Shown here piece after piece: positions 19,702 through 29,224 of a stretch of DNA of 64,000 nucleotides. The position numbers and the translations under genes are program-made. This DNA comes from Bradyrhizobium sp. WSM3983. GTDB taxonomy: Bacteria > Pseudomonadota > Alphaproteobacteria > Rhizobiales > Xanthobacteraceae. The stretch is from the NCBI RefSeq assembly GCF_000473045.1, contig NZ_AXAY01000017.1, positions 124,001-188,000 of the forward strand. Direction: 5' to 3'. A model generated the notes under the pieces. It did no database searches. It saw nothing but the letters and a program-made list of their open reading frames with translations, and had not been told where the DNA came from. The first letter of the stretch is position 1. The number at the start of each line of letters is the position of its first letter.

Positions 19702-20094
19702 TCAACCGGTTGGCTCGATTGACACGCCTCTCCGGAAGCTGCGAACGTCCGACCGTTCGGGCTGAAAGGCCTCAACTAGAACTGGCACGGCGCTCGCAGG
19801 ATTGCTGTCGCCACATACGAAAACATCAACGGCCGCGTAGGACCTCTCAGGCCAAGTATGCAAAGTCATGTGCGATTCAGCCAACAAGGCTATTGCCGAG
19901 ACGCCGTGGCCTGGACAAAATTTATGAACATGAAGGTGGAGCAATGTCGCACTCGCCGCATGGATGGCTTTTCGGATTGCGTCTTCCGCAAGGTCCGGAT
20001 CATCGAGGTTCTTCGCTCCCCATAGCTCGATGAGCATATGCGTCGCACCGGTGGCCAGACCCGGTGGTACTTCTTGTTCGTTATCAATAATCAT
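19702..20094 (-). CDS. speD: S-adenosylmethionine decarboxylase proenzyme (SpeD-like)
   Basis: Small prokaryotic-type AdoMet decarboxylase. The self-cleavage site AESHMTLHTWPE contains the Ser that becomes the pyruvoyl group; the catalytic His (LHVHKFCPGHGVSAIALL region) and Cys (DVFVCGDSNP) are present. The product is decarboxylated AdoMet, the aminopropyl donor for spermidine. ATG at 20094 is preferred; the frame opens from 20130. No spermidine synthase (speE) is adjacent. Instead it is divergent from the NRPS gene (480 bp between starts). This raises the possibility that an aminopropyl or polyamine group enters the NRPS product, but the genes may be unrelated. Confidence 0.88.
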   Translation of the reverse strand: MIIDNEQEVPPGLATGATHMLIELWGAKNLDDPDLAEDAIRKAIHAASATLLHLHVHKFCPGHGVSAIALLAESHMTLHTWPERSYAAVDVFVCGDSNPASAVPVLVEAFQPERSDVRSFRRGVSIEPTG

Positions 20095-20304
20095 TAAGAA
20101 ATCTCCATTGAATTGACGACTCGATAACATGAGCGGCGTGTTTTGCCGGTAGGTTCATGACCTCAATGCCGCATCAAGGACTTGGCGTCTCAAAGGCACA
20201 AGTCAGTTGCTCGCAATCGGTGTTACCGCTTGGGCGCCGTAGGGATCCGCAGCCCGGCGAGCGCCAAGCCCGCTTTCGTGAGGAGAGCACCAAACCATGA
20301 TCCA

Positions 20305-20327
20305 GGCACCCGTTGGTTGCGGGTGCC
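20305..20327. repeat. perfect hairpin in the speD-NRPS intergenic region
   Basis: GGCACCCG (20305-20312) and CGGGTGCC (20320-20327) form a perfect 8-bp stem with the loop TTGGTTG. It lies ~210 bp upstream of speD and ~250 bp upstream of the NRPS start. There is no T-run. It could be a regulator-binding palindrome or an RNA leader structure. Confidence 0.45.
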
Positions 20328-20576
20328 ATGCAGACTGACGCGTGTCGACTACAAGATCCGGTAGGTGCCAACGTAAATTTGAGGTCCTAGCGTCGGGCCG
20401 TGTTCCCCTGACCTCATCGAGGAAACAGTGGTGAACGCAAAGGACGGGAAGCCAAGAAACGGACAAACGGTACATCGTGGCTCGCCGATACCGGGGGCTA
20501 CACAATTGCATACCCTCAATCAGGATCATCGGTGTTCTGATTTAAGGGCGGCCAGAAGGGATGAAGGGGGGCGCGT

Positions 20577-23500
20577 TTGCCTAGCCGGGATATACCCGAA
20601 AAAAATCCGTATGTGGAACGTCAATCGATCGAGGCGATCACGGCGATCGATCGCATTGCAAGATCGGATCCGGAGAGAATTGCGCTGAGGAGCGGCGCAG
20701 ACGAGCTCACTTACGAGGCGCTGCGACTAAGATCCGATGCCCTCGCAAGGAGGCTACGAAAGCATGGCGCTCGGGGCGCTGTCGTAGGATATTGGGGTGA
20801 GCGGGGCTTCGACTGGGCGACGGCGGTGGTCGCAATTTTGAAGGCGGGATCAACGTACCTACCGCTCGATCCATCGTTACCCGCTTCACGTACATCGTTC
20901 ATAATTGAGCAGAGCCGCTGTGCCTTGATTATCGGTCCCGACCAGCAGCATTCGCTCAGCCTGTTCCAGTCGAGCAACAAAGGCACCATCCCATTCATGC
21001 CGATAGAGGCGGAGCTGCGTGAGCGCCAGCCTTCGTCTTTCGTGCCATCATCGAGCGCGGATGGACACGCCTACATTCTGTTCACGTCTGGTTCGACGGG
21101 CCAGCCTAAGGGCGCAATGATTGCGCGTGCAGCCCTCAACAATCATTTGGCGGCAAAAATTGATGCCCTGACGCTCACTCGAACGGATTGCATTGCCGAG
21201 ACGGCATCGCATTGTTTTGACATCTCGCTGTGGCAGCTTCTGGCAGGGCTTTGCGTCGGAGCCAATATCGCGATCGTCGATGATGCGACACTGAAGTCAC
21301 CAGTATCTCTTCTCAAAGCAATTCAAGGGTACGGCGTGACGGTTGCTCAATTCGTCCCGTCAATGCTCGCAGTATTTGTTGAGTATCTGCAGCGCCTTGC
21401 GGCGGCTGAGCGAGCTCTGGACAGTTTGCGGATTATTTCCACGGTTGGAGAACCCCTAACACCCGGGCTGGCGCGCGCATGGCTTGCCTTATATCCAAAT
21501 GTCTCCATTCTAAACCACTACGGGCCTACCGAGTGCGCCGACGGCGTTACGCACAACCTGGTTTCCGTACCGCCCGCGGTGGCTGATACTTATGTCCCGA
21601 TTGGTAAGCCGATTGCGAATCTTGAGGTCTACATCACGGATGGATCTCGTCTGTGCGACACGGGAGATGTCGGCGAAATCTGCGTTAGCGGTGTTGGTGT
21701 GGCTACTGGTTACGTCAATGACCACGTCCGCACCAAGGATGCCTTTGGGCCAAACCCGTTCTCGAACGACCCGTCGTTCCGGCGCCTCTACAGGACAGGT
21801 GATCTTGGGCGCGTTCGTTCCGATGGCCTTTTGGAATGTCTTGGTCGACGGGACCGTCAGGTCAAAATCCGCGGGCACAGAATTGAGCTGGGAGAAATCG
21901 AGGCCCGTCTCTCCGCTCATCACTTGGTACGTGGCGCGGTCGCGGTGGCATCCGTCTGCGCAGGCGCAAAGCTTACGGCGCGAGACATAACCGGCGCCGC
22001 GGGGGAAACTGGATCGAGACGAATCGTCGCGTATGTGTCAGCTCCGGCTGAAGTGACGGAATGCGAGCTTTTGGACTTTCTTGCCGAAGCGCTTCCCACC
22101 TACATGCTCCCAGAAAGGATCATCCACGTCGACGGTATTCCACGGACCAGAAACGGAAAGGTCGACTTTGGAGCATTGCCGGACCCGACCAGTGTTCGCC
22201 CTCCAATGCCGACGCCATTCGAGGGGCCGCGAACAGAGGTTGAAGCCAAGCTGTGTCAAATCTGGTCAGGTGTTCTGGGCATTGAGAACATTGGCGTGAA
22301 TGATCAGTTCATAAGCCTCGGCGGAGACTCGCTACGGGCAATGCTCATATTGGGCCAATTGCAGACCGAACTCGGAGTGAGAACGGATTTCAGGCTAGTC
22401 CTGAATGGAACGATACGATCTCTTGCGGCTTCGATCTCGCCCCGAGGCGAGTCCGAACCGTGCATAGGCCCCGCGTACGGAAAGCTTACGCGATCGCCTC
22501 TGACGCGAGTTCAGGAACACCTATGGTTTCTCTCCCAGCTCGATCCGTCTGCCAAGAACTACATCATTCAAGGCGGCCTGCGAATAAGAGGCATCATCGA
22601 TCTGGCCGCGTTCAATCGCGCCTGGACCGATGTCGTTCGTTCCCATCAGGCACTTTCTGCACGCTTTATCGATGAGGATGGTCCGGTTCAGCTCTTTGAT
22701 GCTCCGCAATGTGCAAATCTTGAATTGGCTGACGCATCTCATCTGTCGGCGCAGGAAGCTTTGGAGTTGATCGCAGAATTGCGGCGAACAGAGCTGAACG
22801 GCAGCTTTGATCTCAGCCAGGGCAATCTGTTTCGCGGGCGCATGATCCGTTTTGGCCCCGACCACCATCTGATCCTGATCACCGCTCACGAAATTATTGT
22901 CGATGCCTGGTCGATCTCTGTTCTGCTCAGAGACCTTCGGCAAACGTACCTACCTGCCGCGACGTCTTTGCCAAAGAACCGGGCCTCACTTTCGACCTAC
23001 GCGGTCTGGGAAAAACAGCACGCGGCTCCAGAGGCGCTGGCCAACCAACGTAGCTATTGGCGCGGTCAGATTGGTGATGATCCGCCGGTGCTTTCGCTTG
23101 GAACAGGACAAGCGCGGCCGCAGACTAATTCCCACCGCGGCGCCTCGCATGCGGTGCTGCTTGGCAGCGAGCTCTCCAATCAGGTACGGGAGTTTGCGCG
23201 TCGACATGGGTGCACCACGTCGACAACCCTTCTCGCGTGCTTCCAGCTGCTGCTGAGGATGTATAGCGGTCAAGACGATGTCATCGTCGGCATACCGCAC
23301 GTCGTACGGGATCAACCGGGTAGTGCCGACATCGTCGGCTTCTTCCTGAATATGCTGCCAATCCGTTCCGCGATCGATGTCGGTCAGTCCTTTGCGGTTC
23401 ATGCCTTGCGCACCCAGGGCCTGGTCAGCGATGCTATCGCAAATTCGGCATATCCGTTCGGCTGGATGGTAAGGGATTCCCGATTATATCGCGAAGCGGG

Positions 23501-26500
23501 ACGATCGCCGATCTTCCAGGTCATGTTCAACATGTACTCCGAGGCTGCGGAGCCACCTGGCCAACAAGAGTTGGATCTGACATTCCGCGAATACGACACC
23601 GGCTATGTAAAATTCGATCTGACCTTATACGCACAAGATCAGGGTGATGAAATTGCCCTCCAGCTAGCATATGCCGAAGACATATTGTCCAGCGATCTCA
23701 TCGGCCGTATGGCTGATAATCTCCGCTGCCTGATTGCAGCGTGCGTTGATAATCCGCTTGCGCCCGTTCAGGATCTGAGCTGCCTCAGCGCGACCGATGT
23801 CGTTATGCTGGACTCGCTGGATGGCTCGGCGCAGTCATACGCGACTGAATGTCCACTTGTCGAAGCGTTCGAGCAAATCAGCGCCTCTCATCGCAGCCAG
23901 GTTGCATATTTTGGTGATTCCGGTGAGATTACATTCGGCGATCTGCGTGAGCGCGTGACAGCAATCAGGTCGTTACTGGAGGCGTCTGACGTGCGGGCTG
24001 GCGACAGGGTCGCCTTGCTGGTCGACCGGTCGCCTGACGTGGCCGCTGTTATACTTGCGGTACGAGCCTTGCGGTCCATCGTTGTCCCCATATCGCCGGA
24101 TTATCCGCGTGAACGGATCGAACACGTCCTGCGAGATAGTCAGCCAAAGCTTCTGGTTCACGCAAGTGCCATTGACCTTGGTTTTGAGATGCCGTCGATT
24201 TCCCTGTTGACCCTGGAAGGGTGCGGCACGCCCGCGCGCCATTCTGAGCGTAGCGCCAAACCATCAGATCAGGGAATTGCGAGCCTCATTTACACGTCAT
24301 CCTCAACCGGGAAGGCGAAGGGGGTCCTTATACCGGAATCGGCAATTCTCAATCGACTGAACTGGATGTGGCGAAGCGCTCCCTTCGACAATACCGACGT
24401 GATGGTTGTCCAGAAGTCCGCATCACTTGTTGCGTCCGCTTGGGAATATTTCGGGGGGCTTCTGAGAGGCATATCCACGCTGATTCTGACCCAGGAGCAG
24501 TTGCTGGATCCAGATCTGTTGTTGAGCACGTTGGCGAGACGTCGCGCGACACACTTATTTGCCTCGCCGTCACTCCTGACAGGCCTCATTGCTTCCCAAG
24601 AACGGCAGCGGCGCGCCACTTCCTTGCGGTTGGTCACCAGCAGCGCGGAACCGATGCCGTCCTCGCTCCCCGTTCGCTGGCGTGCGTCTTTCCCGGACGT
24701 GCCGTTGTGGAACTTCTATGGCGCAACGGAATGTGCATCCAACGCCTCAGTCTACAAAACATCGGATGCCGACGACGGCTCGTCGCTCGTCCCCGTTGGG
24801 CGCCCAATCGATAACGTCAAGCTCTACGTGCTCGATGACAGGTTGAAGAGAGTCCCTGTCGGAGCCGTCGGCGAACTCTGCATCGCGGGACGCTGCGTAA
24901 GCGCCGGCTACTGGAGGGATCAGGAACGGACAAACCGTTGTTTCGTGCCGAATCCTTATGATGACGGACAAAACAGCGTTCTTTATCGAAGTGGCGATAT
25001 CGCACGGATCTCAACCAGCGGCCTTCTCGAGATTTGCGGCCGGTCGGACAACCAGATCAAGGTACGGGGCTATCGCATTGAGCTGGAGGAGGTCGAAAAG
25101 GCCCTTGAATCTCATCCGGCAATCGCAAAGGCCGCGGTCGTCGCAGATGGCATCGATGACCATCGTCACTTGACCGCCAGCGTGGTTCCCGCGCGCGACA
25201 GGCTATGCTCTGAAGATATTGTCGCCCACCTGCGCCACACATTGCCGTCCTACATGATTCCCGCCGCCTTTCGTTTGGTTGACAATATCCCCCTTACGGC
25301 GAACGGAAAGATTGATCGTGCTCACCTGTTGTCCGTTCCTTACTGCGACGTCGGGCTTGGTCTATCTGCTGAGCCCCGCACGAGGAAGGAGCGTCTTCTT
25401 GCCGGGATCTGGCAGGAGTTATTAGGCGCTAAGCGGGTTGGAATTGATCACAACTTCTTTGATATCGGCGGAGACTCTCTTCTGAGCGTGCGCTGCGTCA
25501 CGCTAGCGCGCACAGCCGGGCTGAATCTTACTGTTGACCAACTCTATCGAACGCCGACCATTAGGGAATTGGCGGTAGATGGAGCGACGGTTACACTCCA
25601 TACCGCCCCTTCCGCGGATGGCTCGTTGCCAGTGACCCCCGCAATCGCATCTTGGAAGCCTCTTGTGGGCTTCGATGAGCACTACAACATAGGCGATCTG
25701 TTCTTCCTGCCCGGCGGGATCCTGGACATTCGGCTGCTGGAGCGCGCCCTTGCCCATGTCATGGATAGGCACGAAGGCCTCAGGATCCGTATCGCCCGAA
25801 CCGACGATGGACTAGGTCTGACGATTGCAGCTTCGGTGGCCGAACGCCTCGTGGAGGAGATCAATCTCGTCGGAATGACCAGCCTGCGGCAGCGGAAGGC
25901 AATCGAGAGCATCTCAGCAAGACGTCAACATATATTTCGTTTTGACGGCCAGACGCCTCTTATTAATGTCACGGTGTTCCGCACCTCGGAAAGAGGCGAT
26001 TACTATCTGCTGGTCCTGATGCATCATTTCGTAGCAGACGGCATAGGCTATCGACTGTTCCTGGAAGCATTGGATTCGGCTTACGACGCCCTTAGCTCGG
26101 GCCACGCCGTGAGTAGTCCCGAGAACATGCAAATGCTCTCTTCATGGTTGAAGCGCCTTGAGCACTACGCGAACAGCGAAGCGCCAGCCGAACTCGAATA
26201 CTGGGAGGGGATCGACCACGATCAGTTCAATTTGGACGTCAGCGACGCCTCATCGGGCGGCGCGAGTTTTTCGGACGTGACCGCGAGAGAGCTTCATTAT
26301 GCACACCTTGAAGGCCGCAAGAATGACGCGAATTGCCGATCCCTTTGGGAAGACAAGGCCAAGCATCATCTGGAGATTGGCAACGAAGCGACAGCTGATC
26401 TCCTCAATATTGCAGCCAGATCGGCGCATTGTAAGGACATCGACGTATTTCTTGCCGCCATATCCGGCGCCTGTGGACGTGTTTTCGGCAACTATTCGCT

Positions 26501-27044
26501 CTGGATTGATAGCCTTACCTCGACCCGAGGTCGGCTGTTTGAAGATATTGATCCATCGCAGATCATTGGTCATATCAGCGAACTCGTTCCGCTTTCCTTG
26601 AGTCTTGCCGGAACGGAGCCCCGTCCCGATCGTGCCCATTCAATAAACCGCCAGCGCAATGTCCTACCGCGCAGGGGAATAGGGTTTCGGGCCTTGAAAT
26701 TCCTAAACCGAGATCCAGCCGTGCGGAGCCGGATCGATCGTCTGCCCTTACCCAAAATTGGACTGAACTATCGAGCGGGTTTGCAGCGTCATTTTCCGCG
26801 CCGCCTCCTAACCCAGGAACCGTCTCCAATCTGGATCGGCGAAGACATGGATGAAGCGGCCGCGAGTCACCTCTTCTGGTTCGATGTCGGATATCAAGCC
26901 GGCCGTCTACAGATCGAAACAAGGTATGACCCAATCCAGACAAACTATGAGGTGACCCACAATTTTTGCACCGTGTTGCAACAGGAGCTATTGCTGACGA
27001 TCAGCGAATTCGGAAGAGCCGGCGACACTGTCATCCATGAATGA
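20577..27044 (+). CDS. Two-module non-ribosomal peptide synthetase, A-T-C-A-T-C/E
   Basis: 2155 residues. A1 ~25-530 (ILFTSGSTGQPKG, NHYGPTE, YRTGD, NGKVD); T1 with LGGDSL (Ser 585); C1 ~640-1070; A2 ~1090-1580 (YTSSSTGKAKG, NFYGATE, YRSGD, NGKID); T2 with IGGDSL (Ser 1634); terminal condensation/epimerization-like domain ~1660-2150 with HHFVADG at 1816-1822. No thioesterase. Oddities: C1 has HEIIVDA at 771-777 where HHxxxDG is expected, so the catalytic second His is Glu. A2 reads LVASAWE where FDxSxWE normally supplies Asp235. The terminal domain resembles E domains but lacks the EGHGR glutamate. By-eye specificity codes: A1 D-I-W-Q-S-V-H-D-G, A2 V-A-W-F-T-S-F-S-N. The start is TTG at 20577 after a GGGGGG-rich ribosome site. 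The stop overlaps the MATE gene by 8 bases. The product is unknown and likely a short peptide or amide that is exported. Confidence 0.93.
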   Translation: MPSRDIPEKNPYVERQSIEAITAIDRIARSDPERIALRSGADELTYEALRLRSDALARRLRKHGARGAVVGYWGERGFDWATAVVAILKAGSTYLPLDPSLPASRTSFIIEQSRCALIIGPDQQHSLSLFQSSNKGTIPFMPIEAELRERQPSSFVPSSSADGHAYILFTSGSTGQPKGAMIARAALNNHLAAKIDALTLTRTDCIAETASHCFDISLWQLLAGLCVGANIAIVDDATLKSPVSLLKAIQGYGVTVAQFVPSMLAVFVEYLQRLAAAERALDSLRIISTVGEPLTPGLARAWLALYPNVSILNHYGPTECADGVTHNLVSVPPAVADTYVPIGKPIANLEVYITDGSRLCDTGDVGEICVSGVGVATGYVNDHVRTKDAFGPNPFSNDPSFRRLYRTGDLGRVRSDGLLECLGRRDRQVKIRGHRIELGEIEARLSAHHLVRGAVAVASVCAGAKLTARDITGAAGETGSRRIVAYVSAPAEVTECELLDFLAEALPTYMLPERIIHVDGIPRTRNGKVDFGALPDPTSVRPPMPTPFEGPRTEVEAKLCQIWSGVLGIENIGVNDQFISLGGDSLRAMLILGQLQTELGVRTDFRLVLNGTIRSLAASISPRGESEPCIGPAYGKLTRSPLTRVQEHLWFLSQLDPSAKNYIIQGGLRIRGIIDLAAFNRAWTDVVRSHQALSARFIDEDGPVQLFDAPQCANLELADASHLSAQEALELIAELRRTELNGSFDLSQGNLFRGRMIRFGPDHHLILITAHEIIVDAWSISVLLRDLRQTYLPAATSLPKNRASLSTYAVWEKQHAAPEALANQRSYWRGQIGDDPPVLSLGTGQARPQTNSHRGASHAVLLGSELSNQVREFARRHGCTTSTTLLACFQLLLRMYSGQDDVIVGIPHVVRDQPGSADIVGFFLNMLPIRSAIDVGQSFAVHALRTQGLVSDAIANSAYPFGWMVRDSRLYREAGRSPIFQVMFNMYSEAAEPPGQQELDLTFREYDTGYVKFDLTLYAQDQGDEIALQLAYAEDILSSDLIGRMADNLRCLIAACVDNPLAPVQDLSCLSATDVVMLDSLDGSAQSYATECPLVEAFEQISASHRSQVAYFGDSGEITFGDLRERVTAIRSLLEASDVRAGDRVALLVDRSPDVAAVILAVRALRSIVVPISPDYPRERIEHVLRDSQPKLLVHASAIDLGFEMPSISLLTLEGCGTPARHSERSAKPSDQGIASLIYTSSSTGKAKGVLIPESAILNRLNWMWRSAPFDNTDVMVVQKSASLVASAWEYFGGLLRGISTLILTQEQLLDPDLLLSTLARRRATHLFASPSLLTGLIASQERQRRATSLRLVTSSAEPMPSSLPVRWRASFPDVPLWNFYGATECASNASVYKTSDADDGSSLVPVGRPIDNVKLYVLDDRLKRVPVGAVGELCIAGRCVSAGYWRDQERTNRCFVPNPYDDGQNSVLYRSGDIARISTSGLLEICGRSDNQIKVRGYRIELEEVEKALESHPAIAKAAVVADGIDDHRHLTASVVPARDRLCSEDIVAHLRHTLPSYMIPAAFRLVDNIPLTANGKIDRAHLLSVPYCDVGLGLSAEPRTRKERLLAGIWQELLGAKRVGIDHNFFDIGGDSLLSVRCVTLARTAGLNLTVDQLYRTPTIRELAVDGATVTLHTAPSADGSLPVTPAIASWKPLVGFDEHYNIGDLFFLPGGILDIRLLERALAHVMDRHEGLRIRIARTDDGLGLTIAASVAERLVEEINLVGMTSLRQRKAIESISARRQHIFRFDGQTPLINVTVFRTSERGDYYLLVLMHHFVADGIGYRLFLEALDSAYDALSSGHAVSSPENMQMLSSWLKRLEHYANSEAPAELEYWEGIDHDQFNLDVSDASSGGASFSDVTARELHYAHLEGRKNDANCRSLWEDKAKHHLEIGNEATADLLNIAARSAHCKDIDVFLAAISGACGRVFGNYSLWIDSLTSTRGRLFEDIDPSQIIGHISELVPLSLSLAGTEPRPDRAHSINRQRNVLPRRGIGFRALKFLNRDPAVRSRIDRLPLPKIGLNYRAGLQRHFPRRLLTQEPSPIWIGEDMDEAAASHLFWFDVGYQAGRLQIETRYDPIQTNYEVTHNFCTVLQQELLLTISEFGRAGDTVIHE

Positions 27045-28437
27045 GCTGGCTGCGGAAGTGGTCGTCGAAAGCGTTCGAGATGTGATGGCAAAGAAGAAGA
27101 ACATCGATCTATCGGATGCCAATCTGTCGCGACTTATCCTGCGGCTCGCAATTCCGTCTATTGTTGGCCTATCGATCAACGCGGTACAGCAGGCCGTCAA
27201 TGCGATCTTTGTTGGCGCACTTGGCGCGCAAGCGATCGCAGCTGTCAGCATGACCTTGCCTGTCGTGGTTCTGCTGACGGCAGTCGGTCAGGGAATCGGT
27301 GTCGGAACAGCCTCGTTCATATCTCGTCATCTTGGTGCTGGTGAGTACCTGGAGGCGAGTAGAGGCGCGAGTACTGCACTGGCCCTGGCCGCTCCAATCG
27401 GCATCATGCTTACGGCTTTTCTACTGCTAAACTTGCGACAGATCTTCGTAACGCTCGGGGCAACTCCAACCATCATGCCCGTGGCGCTCGACTATGCGGC
27501 GACGCTCTTGTTCGGCTACACCTTGATGCTTCTAAACATCGTCAACGGCTTCATCGTTAGAGCCGAGGGCAACACACGCTTCAGCATGTGGACGATGATT
27601 ACCGCCTTCATCCTGAACGCCGTGCTCGATCCGGCCTTCATCTTCTTACTGGGCCTCGGTGTGCGAGGCGCAGCCCTCGCAACATTGGTATCTCAGATCG
27701 CTGCCATTGGCCTCTATATCGCGCATTTTTCGAGGCTGCGCGGGATAGTCCTCGTCAAAATATCTTACATCTCGTTGCGAATAAGTCGCATCAGACAGCT
27801 CGCGCTTATAGGAGCGCCAGCGACCATGACAGGCATTTTATCTGCCATTGCGTCTATGCTCTTGTACGGAGCTGCTGCGCCGTTCGGGGACGATTGCATT
27901 GCAGCTATCGGAATAGCTGTGCGATTGCTGACGATCGGCGCATTGCCTGTCACCGGCTTTTGTATGGGCTCTCAAGCTGTTCTGGGTTTCGGTTGGGGCG
28001 CACGCGATCTTTCTCGCGTATTGAAGGCCGCAAAGCTCATGCTTTCCATGAGTGTCGCACTCTCGGTTGCATATTCTGCGGCCGTTGTGAGTTTTGCCAG
28101 ACCGTTGGTCAAGCTGTTCAGCGATAGCGAGAACGTCACGGAAATTGCCGTCTCGACATGTATCATCTTCCATCTCTTCTTTTGGCTTTTTGGTATTGAG
28201 AGTTTCGTGACGGTGATGCTTCAGTCGTTCGGGAGAGCCCGCCTTAGTGTGATTGTGTCCTTGGCGAGGCACGGCTATTTCTTCATACCGGCCGTACTGT
28301 TGTTGCCAGTCATATCGGGGTTCAACGGACTGTTGGCCAGTCAAGCAATCGCTGAGCTGGGTGCTGGAATGATTGCACTGTTTGTCATGTTCCACCAGTT
28401 TGCTGAGCTCAGACGAGCGCGCCGGCACACTACTTGA
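27037..28437 (+). CDS. MATE family efflux transporter
   Basis: 466 residues with about 12 hydrophobic segments. The MATE signatures are an N-terminal LAIPSIVGLSINAVQQAVNA with VGALGAQAIAAVSM, and FWLFGIESFVTVMLQSFGRA in the second half. It is an Na+ or H+-driven multidrug/toxic-compound exporter in the inner membrane. The ATG at 27037 lies inside the last codons of the NRPS (8-bp overlap), so the two are almost certainly co-translated. MATE is therefore the probable exporter of, or self-protection against, the NRPS product. Confidence 0.92.
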   Translation: MNELAAEVVVESVRDVMAKKKNIDLSDANLSRLILRLAIPSIVGLSINAVQQAVNAIFVGALGAQAIAAVSMTLPVVVLLTAVGQGIGVGTASFISRHLGAGEYLEASRGASTALALAAPIGIMLTAFLLLNLRQIFVTLGATPTIMPVALDYAATLLFGYTLMLLNIVNGFIVRAEGNTRFSMWTMITAFILNAVLDPAFIFLLGLGVRGAALATLVSQIAAIGLYIAHFSRLRGIVLVKISYISLRISRIRQLALIGAPATMTGILSAIASMLLYGAAAPFGDDCIAAIGIAVRLLTIGALPVTGFCMGSQAVLGFGWGARDLSRVLKAAKLMLSMSVALSVAYSAAVVSFARPLVKLFSDSENVTEIAVSTCIIFHLFFWLFGIESFVTVMLQSFGRARLSVIVSLARHGYFFIPAVLLLPVISGFNGLLASQAIAELGAGMIALFVMFHQFAELRRARRHTT

Positions 28438-29224
28438 AGCCCGATCGAGGTCGCATGTTGACCTGACAGCGGACATCATCGCGGTCTAGAGCATTGAGCC
28501 TACATAGCCGCGCGGGTGTTGCTCTCCAAGAAGTGACGCACGTGATGTGCGAGAGCCATGCAGCTATAGTGGTACCCATCTGCCTGTTCACTTGCGGTGC
28601 TCGTGCGGCTGAGCTTCGCGAGGGCTGCTTCGGGACGCGCTCTTCGGATCTCCGTGAAGACGAAGATTGGCTACATCTCGATAGAAATGGGGACCGAGCA
28701 CGGAGTGATCTGAGTCTGTGGCGTCGACGGACGGCGTCAAGGCGTTCACCGACCAGAAAACTGATCGAGCTTATCAGGTTCTACAAAGAAAACCGTGGAC
28801 TGCTCGCTCGGTGACACTGCGGCCTGCGCGCCGAATGGATACACGCCGTGGTTGACGGCAACGCTTGTGGGGACCGATACTCCAGCCAATGCCGCGAGAT
28901 GAGCCCTCCCAACCGCTAAGAATGGCGGGCTGTGGCGGACGGATCAAACCTGAAAATGGTAGACTGCGTTAGACGTCCCCCCATGCAGAGAGTTAGTGAC
29001 TCCGAAGTGCGGACGGCGCTCCGACATCAAAAAGAATTGGGAGCGCTGCACCCACCCCATGGCGCCTCGCCGTCAGCTTCAGCAAATCGATGCGAGCTTT
29101 CGGGCTCGAACGGCCCGAAAGCTTGCAATTCTATTCTCGGTCTCCGCCCGACTCGCGCACCAGGATTCGCGACTTCGTCACCTATAGTCGCCGCTTCCGA
29201 AGCCTAGATTGGCGAGCGAACAAT
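28438..29224. other. gene-poor stretch between convergent genes
   Basis: About 0.8 kb between the MATE gene and the 3' end of the outer-membrane protein gene. Short frames near 28494-28814 and 28932-29207 have no recognisable motifs or good ribosome sites. No clear intrinsic terminator was seen. Confidence 0.35.

Noticed and set aside
19780..19800. Sigma-54-like TGGCACG-N4-TCGCA on the + strand
   Set aside because: It lies inside the speD coding region, ~800 bp from the next + strand gene, and the -12 element is imperfect.
20183..20198. GG-N10-GC pattern upstream of the NRPS
   Set aside because: The -12 part (AGGCA) lacks the TTGC core; it is too weak to call a sigma-54 promoter.
29070..29105. 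Possible tts box (GTCAGCTT ... GAGCTTTCG)
   Set aside because: Spacing and the central CGAAAGCT block do not fit the type III secretion tts box, and no secretion or effector gene follows.
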